Translations under genes and position numbers: made by a program | In this document: piece by piece, positions 12,211-23,700 of the stretch | How positions within the stretch are numbered: position 1 is the stretch's first letter | Layout of the letters: every line of letters starts with the position of its first letter | DNA from: Larimichthys crocea | Lineage: Eukaryota > Chordata > Actinopteri > Sciaenidae | Direction: 5' to 3' | Assembly: GCF_000972845.2 (NCBI RefSeq) | Contig: NC_040027.1 | Coordinates: 12,515,760 to 12,579,759, forward strand | Length of the DNA stretch: 64,000 nucleotides | The notes under the pieces: model-generated | What the model saw: only the letters and a program-made list of their open reading frames with translations | Told to the model about the DNA's origin: nothing | Database searches by the model: none

Positions 12211-14707
12211 ATTAGACCTTCCTCCCACCCCAGCCCACATGGCTTCCCCTGATAATCACAGTGCAGTGCCGTAGAGCATTAATGATTAATCTATGTTCAT
12301 TTCTGGGCCTGCGCTGAGACGTCTTAAACACTATGATTAGCTTAGCTTCCGTCCTTTCAGCCCTCATCTAGGAGGTGTTTGATCACCGAGAGCTGCGCAC
12401 ACTTCCCAGTGTTCCGGACATCTTCGGCATGGACGCTTTCTAACAGGATTAGCCACCCGGGCCTGCCGTCTGACTCAGTTATTTGTTTATACAAGGTCCA
12501 TCTCGAGTCAAAGGCAACGCTGTGTGCACTCTTTGGCTCCGTGGCTGCTTGGAGTGTGAGGAGAGCTTGGCTAATTAGACTTTTGTTTGGATTAAATATT
12601 AATCCCTGATCTGTAGTGAGGCAGCTCTCCCTGTCTCATTGTATCTAGTAGACCAGATATACAGCAAAAGGCCGGTGGGAGGTTGGTTGATCGATAAAAA
12701 TCATACTAACAGCTCGTTTCCTACCCTCCTGAACAACTTGCACAGCACTCTGAAAAGGAGATAACATTAAATCAGCTTAATTATTTTTAGATTTACAATA
12801 CGAAGCCATCGTGGGAGCTTTTATATGCATGGGTAGACAAAGCCTACAAGCTGCAATCAGATATGAAAGGAAACATGGGGCAAGGACACATGTAGAGGAC
12901 ACGCTGAAGTTGTTCACAAACAAACAAATGCATGAATCTTATATATCACGTAAAAGAAAGGTGCATGAAAGTACACACAGCAAACAGCACATTACATCTG
13001 ACCATGTATAATTGAAGCGTGCGCAGTGCACGTGTAAATACACAGTCAGAAGAAAACAGAAAAAAAAACACATGAATTATGGATGTGTTCATTTATTCAT
13101 GAAGAGAACGGTGAGTAGCAGGTCATCCTGTTTACTTTAGCAGAGACTTCCTGTCAGATGTGTGTCTTGGAGCAGAAATACAGCACAGCAGCAAGGTGAA
13201 CAGGTATTAGTGTCAGCATGCAGAGAGGTGTGCTGTGTTTTTTTTTTCTATAAGAAAGCACCTAAATATATGATATTTGTTTCCGCAATGCAGTGCACTT
13301 TCATATCTGTGCTGAATCATTTACATCAAGTGTCCTACTTTCTTCAGCCACATCACTGAAGATGTAGTGACTGTGTTAACCTTTGCCTCTGGCTGGCTCA
13401 AAGTCTGGTCTTTCGGGTCTTTGAGGTGTGACGTGTTGCATGGAATATTTCCTACAGTCTCCTGTCTGTGACCGGTTAATCTGTAGGGCGGGGAGGGGGG
13501 TTACAGGAGAGTGCGAACTGACAGCAGAGAGAAGAGCAGTGTGGATGTAATCTCTCACGTGAACTGTACCCCCCCGCAGAGTGCCAGGGCTTTGGGTTGG
13601 GCCGATCAGTGCTGGCCGTGTTTCAGGAAGTTGTACCATGGCACGTGGAGGTAGAGAAAACAGGACACTGCCAAGGGCTGGTGTGGCATAGAGCGAGAAA
13701 TATAGGCTAAAGGGTGCCAAGAGCGATGTGGGACAGCAGCCTAGTGGGGATTCTCTATGATCATGTACTGTAGTGTGGAGGGAATACAGTCGGAGTTAAA
13801 TGCTCTTTGGAGAGAGAAATGTATACATGTGTGTATTTTAGCAGCACATATGTGAGGTGTATTAGTAAGCTGAGATCCGGCTCAGCCAGCGGATGGAGAA
13901 CAAATCAGTTCTGACAAACAGAGTGACCTCTTGGTTGGAAACAGATACCGACACGATGAATGCTTCATAAATGTCCTTCCACCCTGATAATGAGGTCAGG
14001 GCACTACTGATGATCGCGCATATTGACTGGCTGAAAAATGTATGACTCAAGAGTTTTGGGACGCTACTAACAGGCTGACTCAACCGGCATGACACTGGCT
14101 GTCGGAGGCCTTTGCGACTGTAAAACACCCAGACGGAATAAGCATGCCGAACCTGCCGGGCTGCTCCTTCACAAGGGAAAGTTGAAACGCAAAGGCAGGA
14201 TTTATTTGCTGTGTGGGCTGTTGTGCGCGTTCACTTTTTCGGATTTTTGTATGCATTCATCTTCACGGGCTGTGAGAAGTCACACCCAAGCTTTAAAAAC
14301 CTCACCTCCTACTTACAGATTTAGCAGATCTGTCTTTGGAAACGAGCTTACCAAAAAGTCAGCAGTGACTGTTCCCCTCACCCCCTCCCCGCAGAGCAGA
14401 TGGGATTACCCCTCACAGCAGGCGGATCCAATCAACACACCAGCGCATCCTCTGATTAACACTCCTCTAGTTCGTCATTAACTGGATTACTCTGTCTGTC
14501 TTTATGTCTCTCTCTCTCCTCTCTTTCTCTCTCTATATATCTCTCTATCACTCTGTCTATCCCCCACCGATCAAACTTTACTTTATGTGTTTGGCATTTG
14601 GCCTGAGTGTGTGATAAAGGACTAATTGATATATTAATCTAATCAAGGAAAAATGTTTAATTCAAGCCCGGGTCTGCATAAATTCAACTAGTCGCCACTT
14701 TGGCTAC

Positions 14708-14755
<48 letters not shown>

Positions 14756-17700
14756 AGGTGCATCCCCAAGTCACTGTATTTTGAATTTTTTTTATTTTTT
14801 CCTTCTCAGTCTGGTCTAAAGCGAATTACTCCTTGATGAGTCTTAGTCAACAGCTGTTATGGTCAGACAGTATTCTCTCAGGAGTGCTGTCCCTGAATCA
14901 GCTGCAGTGTGGATGTTGAGCAAAGCATAAATCCATAAAACATTTATGGATTTTAAAGATTGTTTTCTTGCACTGTTTGCTTTTATAAGAAAGCGGAAAA
15001 ATGGAAATTTTTGGTGGTGATGGGGGCGGCATGCCTCCCTGGCTTTTGATTTTTTTTGGGGGGGTATGTTTTGTTTATTCTTTGTCTGCAGGCAGTTGAT
15101 TAAAGAAAATGAATGTTCTCTTTAAGCTCGATTATGTTTCTGTGCTATAAACTGATACACCAGTGGTGCTAAGAAGTAGCTGAATATTGCGTGAACAGCC
15201 TATGTGTCTTCCCATATTCATTAGTGCTCCAAAAATAAACTCACACACACACACACACTGTCACTTTTAAGATTCTCTCACATTCTCTTTCCTGCAAGAA
15301 AACCTCTCACATATCACACATGCACAGTGATTGTTGTATTCCACACATTCTTCAGTGAGAGAAACCTGCAGGCTACCTCCAGGCTCACGGTGCAACTAGA
15401 GATTCTTTGCTTTCCTCTCGGGGGGTTTTTGCATGTCAGGTGTCGCTGGTGTATTTTCAAGAGTGTCAGAAAGTTGGCTGGCGGAGTCGGCGCCCGTCAG
15501 GAGAATCTGCCTCCCGCTGCTTTCAGATTAACAAGGGAGCAGGGGGAAGAGGAAGAGCTCAACTCGAGCAGAGTTAGTTAAAGTTGTGGGTCACACGCAG
15601 GTCAGCTGGCTGCACTCCCGCAGATGTAGAGTTTATGATTAAACAATGAGTAAGACTTCAAACCATTTGCATGATTACATGCCTGCAGCGTGTGAAAATG
15701 TGCACCGAGACTCATCCCGGTTTCTGCATCCGACTCTCTGACCTCAAATTGTCACCTCGGCGGAGGTAATTTAGGGCTGTATGTGGAGTGTGGCCCGACA
15801 CTATTGTCCGTGTCAGTCGGGGAGCAGAGAGAGTATTTGGGTTAGGAAGGATAATCCACACACCCCTAAAGAGGATTGGAGAATCTCACAGGCTTTGATG
15901 AGTTGTGAGCCGGTGTTTATTTCGCATAACAAGAACGAGGGCTGTTTGTGTCACAGGCAGGGAGCTTCGGCACGACCACCGCGTCGCTGAAAGCATCGTT
16001 GGTAACTGTTCATGTGATGGGGAGAGTGGAGGAAGAAAAGGGGAAGTAGGAGGTGGAGGATAAGCGAGTGCTGAGAATGTTTTGGTGTCTTCACTCCTTA
16101 TCTTGCCACAGATCCCGGGGTTTAAGAGATGATGTGATAACTGAGGCTGTGCTGACCGAGACACGGATACTGCAACGCTAATGAGCATCCTCTAAGCCCA
16201 GCGATCACTCCCCCTGAAAAATGATGCTCTATACGGAAAAGGGGTAGTGTCTCACGAGCACTCAAAGTTCCATCATTAGGCACAAAAAGGATGTTTGTTT
16301 ACAAGAGAAAGAAAAGAAGGGAAAGCGCGCGGACATGGATGTCTTTGTAAGCATACCTCCCTCGATGCCTCACCGGTGTGCAGACTTAATTGGCTCGCTT
16401 ACCTTGGCTCTGAAACTTCAAGACCACCCTGGTGAGAGATACAAGGGGTTTCTGTCATGTGTCCCTGCCTTTAACCTCAGACCGTACACACCGTGGCCTT
16501 TAACGTTCAAACTCTAAGCAGCTGAGATGTGGCTACGCTTTTAAGGCAACTCTTAAGCCCCGGAGGAAGGAGATTTTAATTAAGGGGAGACAAAGCCTTT
16601 AATAAACCAGTCGCACACTAAACAATGGCTGTGTGCTGCTGTCTCGGAGGCGCTGTGCTGATGGCCTCTACATTTCTGGGGCTCATCAGAGGCTACAGCT
16701 TGTATCTGTTGTTCCCTGCGACAGCTCTAAATATATTTCCCTTTGGTTTTTAATCCTCTGTGTCTGAGCTCTACAATCGCAGTGCATGTTCTAGAAATGA
16801 ACCACTTAAGATCGTCCTCCCTCAGATTTTGTGTGCAGTGTGCATTCATTAATACTTGGACGGACGTTTCGCTAAAAAATTTTGGGTGGTCTGTAAGATT
16901 TATGTAACTGAATGAACCTGTATTCAACGGTATTTGCCCCATCTCCACTGACTGACTGTGGTTTTTCCATTTTCCACAACCCGTGTGCTGAAACAGGGGA
17001 ATGTTGTCCAAGGCTTCAATTCCATAAAGTCAGCTTGAACCTGAACTCCTATACAAGCGGGCCAATCAAAGGTGTGTGTGTGTGAGTGTGTGTGCAAAAG
17101 AGGAAGCGAATGTTCAGTAAAGCACATGTAGTCAGTGCTGCAACAGTAAGACTTCGTTAGGCAGCGAATCTATATATAGAAGACGATATTGACACCAGCC
17201 GGGAGAAATTAAAGTTAACGAGGACGCTGTTTCACAGGAACGGTCGCAGCAGTTGTAAGTTGTGTAACAGCAGAGACAATTAAAGCCGGAATGTTTTTCT
17301 TAGTTTGTTTTCTTTCCTATCTGTAAGTTGTAGTGTGGTGAAACATTCACAGGGTTAAGAGGCTACAGCTGTACTCCAGCTACAGCGGTGGTTTGAGTTC
17401 AGTGCTGACGTCACTATGGCGACGCTAATGTTCAGGATGTGTAATTACCATGTTCTGCATCTTAGTTTTAGCCCATTGGCGTGCTAACATCGGTGCTAAT
17501 TGCCACTAAACATAAAGTGGTCAGTCAGTAGGGGGTCGGCCAAATTCATTCATCATTCCTGATTCATCGTTTTGTTTGTGTGTTTCAACCCAAATGTAAC
17601 TTTTTATTAAAATCCACATTAATATGAATCTAACATATTAAATAAATCAGCTTAATTGTACCATAATAATAATAAATTACACTGAATACCCATGAATCAT

Positions 17701-20700
17701 CCAGTCATATGAGCTATGTAGCAATATAGTCACCCTAAGCTGCCGTTTAATATCAATATCAACACAGTTTTATACAATATATGTAGTAGGGAGTCCTCTA
17801 TTCTTAGGAACTATGGGAAATATGTTTAGCATATTTTATGGCAATTCATCCAATAGTCAATACAGGCTAAGGCAGCTCAGTTAGAATCTTTTCCTGATTG
17901 ATCATTGCTCTTTGTTTCTGAATCTACATGGTTTGTAATTTGCCTTTTAATACTTGGCCACCAAGCGGCACCCTCAGTGACTGTAAAGTGAAGCCAATGC
18001 AGAAGTGCCAAAAACTGCAGTTCCTCAAACGTCCACTTGAGGCTGGCTCCAAAACGAGTCAGTCTCCATAAGTCCCCATGTTCAAATGTCCAACTTCACA
18101 GCAGAAATAAACATGTTTACAGCCTGGTACAAAAAACAGTTTTGGTCTCTATAGATAATTTCCTCGTCCATGACAACTGTACTGAGGGTGAATTTTTGTA
18201 GAACTCATCTGTTAAAATTATATAAAGCTTAAAGTTCTGCAGAATAAGAGTGTGGCCTCTTTGATTAACAGGTGTGTGCTGTTACAGATGGCTTGTCTGA
18301 GCACCCAGGTGTCATTCAGCCTGCGTCAGATCCACCAACGATCCACGTCTTTGCCAAGTTTTAGATTAGCCAGCAGGACTGCCAAGATAGCAGAGCCGCC
18401 ACACTCTTCAGAAACGGGTAACAACATGGACACACCGTCCATTCTTCATACTGTCCATGTTGGCTACACAGGGATTTGTTTTGGCAGCTACTGTTCTTAT
18501 CTGCAAAACAGTTATGTGAGCACAGGTAGTGTTTTCCAGCTCCTTGCAGCTTTAATTCTTCTAATTGATAGAGAGTGACACGAGGAAGCCGTCTGCCCCC
18601 TCAGGACTGCAGCACTGCCCTCTCCTCTGCTGTTGATTGAAATATTGCTCTATTCAACCACTTCACTCAGTTAAGTGGTATGTTGCTGCACGGACATGCT
18701 TGATAGCGTTCAATTTACTAACCGAATGAACAAGAATAACTCACGACGGCACTGAGACCCACGCGCAGGTATACAGGCATACACACACATGTGCGCACGC
18801 ATGCAGTGTATCACAGCGTTATGTCACACAGAGAAGTGGGATCAATAGGTACTTCAGCTTTGTGTAATGCTGTACCTAACTGTGAGTCTTGTGGCTACAA
18901 GTAAGATATAGAACCCACTTCAGGATGAAATGATTTTCCCTGTGAAATATGGACAGAGTGCATGACCCACTCTGACAGCTCGGTTATTGAGACAAAATGC
19001 TGCTTCTAGTGATGTGGCGCCCCGAGGGGTGCAATGTTCTCCCCGGGCTCAAATGGCTCACCAGCATGTAATCTTGTTTCTTTTGTGACTCTGCAATGAT
19101 GGCCACCATTTTACCTTGCCCTCCTTTTTTTTTTGGCTTAATATCCTATGTGTGTGTGTGTGTAACCAGCACAGGAGAAAAGATGCCGCTCCTCTTCTTT
19201 TTCTGAGCTACCGTTGAAGTGGAGCCTGGGTTTGATCCAGCTCATTAAAATCCAGTTAATGTTTGTGCTGATGGCTCCGCAGAGACAGCCGGAGAGAGAC
19301 AAGCCTGTGTTATTCCTGCCTCTGATGAAGCGTCAGCTCAAAGCCTTCATGGCTCACAGATGGAGGGAAATTCTCCAACAACACAACATCATACTCTGTA
19401 GGGATATATCTTTAATTCACACGCAAACATTTCCAATCTAATAATGTCATATGTAATAATGTCTGTTTATGGAGTGTGGCATAATATGAACGTGAGTGTG
19501 TATGTGCGTCTGAGAGAGTGTTGTTGTGTGGTTGTGTTGTTGTTGACAGGGAGGAGACATCTGGAACTTAGGAATTAGTTTTTTTCTGAGGAAAAACAAC
19601 ACAAGACACATTTCTGTTTTATATTCAAATGTTGTGTCACTTACCCACCATCTCTCCTCGCTAATGGATGTTTTCTTACATTTGTATTCAGTCATCTGTC
19701 AGGGATGCTCGAAAAGAGAAAACCACCCACCCTACATGTGATTACGCATACTGTCACAAAGACGAGAGAGCAAATATGACATTTCTGGTACAATCTCAGA
19801 GAGAGGTGTTGCATAAATTGTTATCGAGAACACCGGGAAATATATTCTGCACACAATACGTGTTGTTGTTGTGGCTTATTGTGCAGGCTGACTGGTACTG
19901 TATCCCAGAGAGGTGGCTGTTTGAGTGTGGAGGTCAGATAAGCAGTCTTTTTGTAAAGCAGTCCCAAAGCAGAAGATAGAGGTCAGCGGGCAGAAAGCCT
20001 CAGGCTGTGGGAGATGCTAAGATCTCACATTAGTCTAGTCACAGTCTTGGGAATGTGACCTTTCTGTGTGAGATGTTAACATGAATTTAACTTTTCACTC
20101 CACTGTGATAAGCGATGCTGTTTATTGCTTCATCTCATTACAGAACACTCCCTTGTCAGATCATCATTTCATCAGCATGTCCAGTATTGATTGCACCGTG
20201 CCGTACCGTGCTGTGTAATCCGAGTTCGAGACTGACCTTTTGACTCCCCGTGTGCAGGTGTAAAGGAGCCTCTCACTATGGGCTCTCAGCAGACAGGAAG
20301 CGACGCTCGCAGGAGGGCGAATGCACCGACAGCACGTCCGAACTCACCATCGCCACGCTGCCGAATGACGGCCCCACCTCCGCCGCCGTGGCCCTCCTGT
20401 CAGACGAGCCCGGTCTGGTTAACCCCGCCTTCGACCCCAGCATGGAGGACAACAGTCAGTCGGGCAGCACGACCAGCCTGGCTGCCCGCAGCAGCAGCAA
20501 GAAGAGTGAGTGTGAGTGGGCGAATGGAAGTTTGTGTTTGTGTGCGGTCATGTTCGGTCCTGCATGACGTTACCCCGAAGTTAGCTGACGAGGGAGAGGG
20601 AGCTCGAGGGAGTGTTTGCCAGGATGACAGACTGAAAATCAATAGAGAGTAGAGAGCTTTCTAGTCACAGTTACATAGTCTCCAAGTCAAAACCAGATGC

Positions 20701-23700
20701 CAGTGATCTACGTTCAAATACATTTACACCTGCAGACTTAAAACGTATGATCAAGGCACTCGCTCAACCTTCGAATACAGTCTTTGTTCTCCTTAATGGT
20801 CTCTGATAGAAATCCTATTAGCCAATTAGCTGCACTGCCTTGTTTTTTTCCCCAACCAATCCATAAAATCTCTCTTTGTGGAAAACAGCCGAAAAACAGA
20901 GAGAGAGAAAGTCACTGAGCGGGCAGGTACATTATGCATTCAAGGAGAAATGGAAGGAGAGCTAGGTTAAATATAGCTGATGCAAGTGTGTGTTAATGCC
21001 CAATGACGTGAACACACCTCTCACTCCGTTTCTCCCACCTGTGAAACCAGGAAGCAGTCACGAGTGTTCCCCTCCACCCTCTAACGCGAGTGTACACAGT
21101 CAGGCAGTGGGGACACCAAATGACGCTGCACCAGCACTTTAGGGCCCCGGCCGGCTGAGCTCCCACCACCGCGAGCGCCACTACTGCTGAACAAGCTGTC
21201 AGCTCAGGAAGCGGCTGGCGCTTTTAAAGAATAATGTGGCTGTCAGGAGCCCTCGCATCTCCCCGAGCCCGCAGAGGGGAGGGGCGCTGCAGAGGCTCGC
21301 CGCCCTGTGCTCGGTGCAGCCGGGCTGGGCCTGCTGCCTCTCCCCTGCAGCCTCCTGCAGCCTGTCTTTTTCTATGAAAAGCAAAGTACCAAGACGCCGC
21401 TCTCTCCGGCAGGATCTCTTTTTAGATGTGGCCTCTGGGGTCCACTGTGGGTTACATCACTGCTGTAGTTACGCTACAATGTAACTAACCACTAGTTGAA
21501 AGTGGCTCCTCTATCATATTTGAACTTGTAGGAAGTAGCTTAACAAACCTCTGAAGAAAAAGATGGAGCAGAGGCAAAAAAAAAAAAAAAAAAGTCTCTT
21601 TATTCCTTTTTAGTGAGACCACTGCAGTGACACAGCGGGTGTCCCAGTGCAGAGGACTCCAGAAACAAAGACAAGGTTGCCTGGTTCAGCTTTTGCCTTA
21701 ATGGTGCACTGTGCACTTTTCTTGCAGAGAAAGTCATCCAGTGTTTCAACCACCAAACTTCGCCCTGTGTATGACCTGAAGGTCTAAAACATGCATTTAC
21801 TTCTTCATAAAAACATTTGTATCAGTGCAGATACTGACCTCATTAAGTAGTTTGGGTATCGGCTATGGTATCGCCATTGGCTGAAGACTTAAACTGGTTT
21901 TAATGCGTTTCAGTCTGATATCGGCGCTTGTTATCTGCAGATATACTGACTTTAGATATCAGAATCATAATCAGGAAAACCTGAAACTGGCAGCAGGAAA
22001 GTGAAACCCATTGCAATTGCACCTCCTCCTTGTTTCTGTGCACGACAGAAACCCACAAACATTACTCTATGCCGCTTCTAGAGATCAAAATCTCTAAAGG
22101 ATACTTGGCGATTTCATCAAACAATGCACTGAGCAAACAGTTGTAAAATCTCATTACACAGTATTGTAAAGAACTGTGCATTGTTGTGTCATCTGGTAAG
22201 CCTCGAAACTCACCGTTAGTACAAACTGGACCTCCTGGTATTTCATCTTCTCACCAGTCCCTGTGGCAACACGCCAACACTGATCTCAAACAGTCACTAA
22301 GCCACAAGGAGGCATTTGATTGGCTGCAAGGAGGCAGATTCAGACATGTCCGGGCATGTTGAGGGTGATGTAATTTTTAGTTGTGCCTCTCTTTCTCTCC
22401 TGTCTCCTCTGCAGTCAGAAACTTTGACCGTTCTTCAGTGAGGAGTCGTTCCTTCAGGAGGTTGAACCGGGCGTTCAGTGTCCTGCGGCGGACCAAAAGT
22501 GGCAACGCGGTGAGCAATGAGACGTCTGAGGAGAGAGACAATGCCAGGAATTCCAGCGTGCCGCAGGAAGGTACGGATCAGGGTGTGCATATCTTGTCGT
22601 GTATGTGTTTTTGTGCTTGTATTGTGCATTTTGTGTTGTGTCTCGCTTGTGATGTCACTGCTGCATTTGCACTTCATGATTCCCTGAAGAGGGTTCCAGA
22701 GAGAGGAGGCTCAACTTGTGTGCTCGTTTCCAAATGTGTGTGTGTTTGCGATGTTCCCTCAGCTGTACGAGGAGGGTGACACGGTTGGGAGCCCACAGTG
22801 TAACACTAGCATATGTTTCTTTAATAATTCAGCTGCAGATTGCATAAGTCCACTGGTGCATCGTATCGTATCAGGAGGGAGAGTGGTAGCCCGAGGCACT
22901 TTGGACAGGAGTGGGATCGTGGAGGTCGCTGGAGACGAAGCTGCTGACGTCTCCCCCTCCTTTCTCCACCTTCTTGTCCTTCTTCATCTCCTCATCTCCT
23001 TCTCCACTAAGCCTACATGCCCCTCCTCCTGTTCTTCTCCCTGCAACACAGCCAGGGTCAACAGATTTGCACTGGTTTGATGGAGTAGTCCCCGGGGAGA
23101 GCAGTGCTCTCGGCATGGTAGATCCACGAGATGTTTATGTTGCAAAGAAACTGTGCTCTAGAGATATTTTTATTGTGATATCCACGGCTCCAACGTCATG
23201 ATAGTTAAGTGGAGGAAATATGGTCAACCATAAGGGAGCATAATGTTGAAGCAGAACTGCAGCATGATGGGGAGAGGAGAACGAATGTGGTATTGCGTAA
23301 GAAAGAAGGATGACGAATGATCAGGGACTAGATTATTCTCTGAGGCCATCACAGAGGAGGCTGAGAGAATAGATTAAATATTCATTGCTTGCCGCTGGAG
23401 AGACAAAGATAGACGGAGAGGATGGAAGACTAAGTAGAGACAGATCCATACAGAACAAATGGAGGGAAGAGAGGATTGAGGAAAAGGTAATGGAGATAAG
23501 GAAAGAAATAAAGACATAGGAATGTCCCCATGGATGGAGGAATGGATGAAAAAACAAGGGAAATGACAGGATGAAGGAAGAGGTTGAAACGGCGAGTGAT
23601 GGAAAGAAAGAAGGGTTACATAATAGCCGCAGGTCTCTGTGTTAATGTGGTCTCCACCCTGGAAGCAATCTGCTGCGATAACGACAAAATATTGACTTTG

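Larger units (their letters stand above)
9807..20257. other. 10.4-kb lnx1 intron between the p70 exon and shared exon 2
   Basis: It holds the repeats listed separately at 10568, 11485, 11703, 12071, 12167, 14711 and 17960, and a (TC)n run at 10159-10183. Segments near 12560-12610 (ctaattagac, attaaatattaatccc) and 16570-16600 are AT-rich with homeodomain-type TAAT cores, but enhancer function is untested. No exon was recognised. Confidence 0.6.

Noticed and set aside
14089..14481. 130-codon plus-strand open frame
   Set aside because: No recognisable family, no splice or homology support, in the lnx1 intron.
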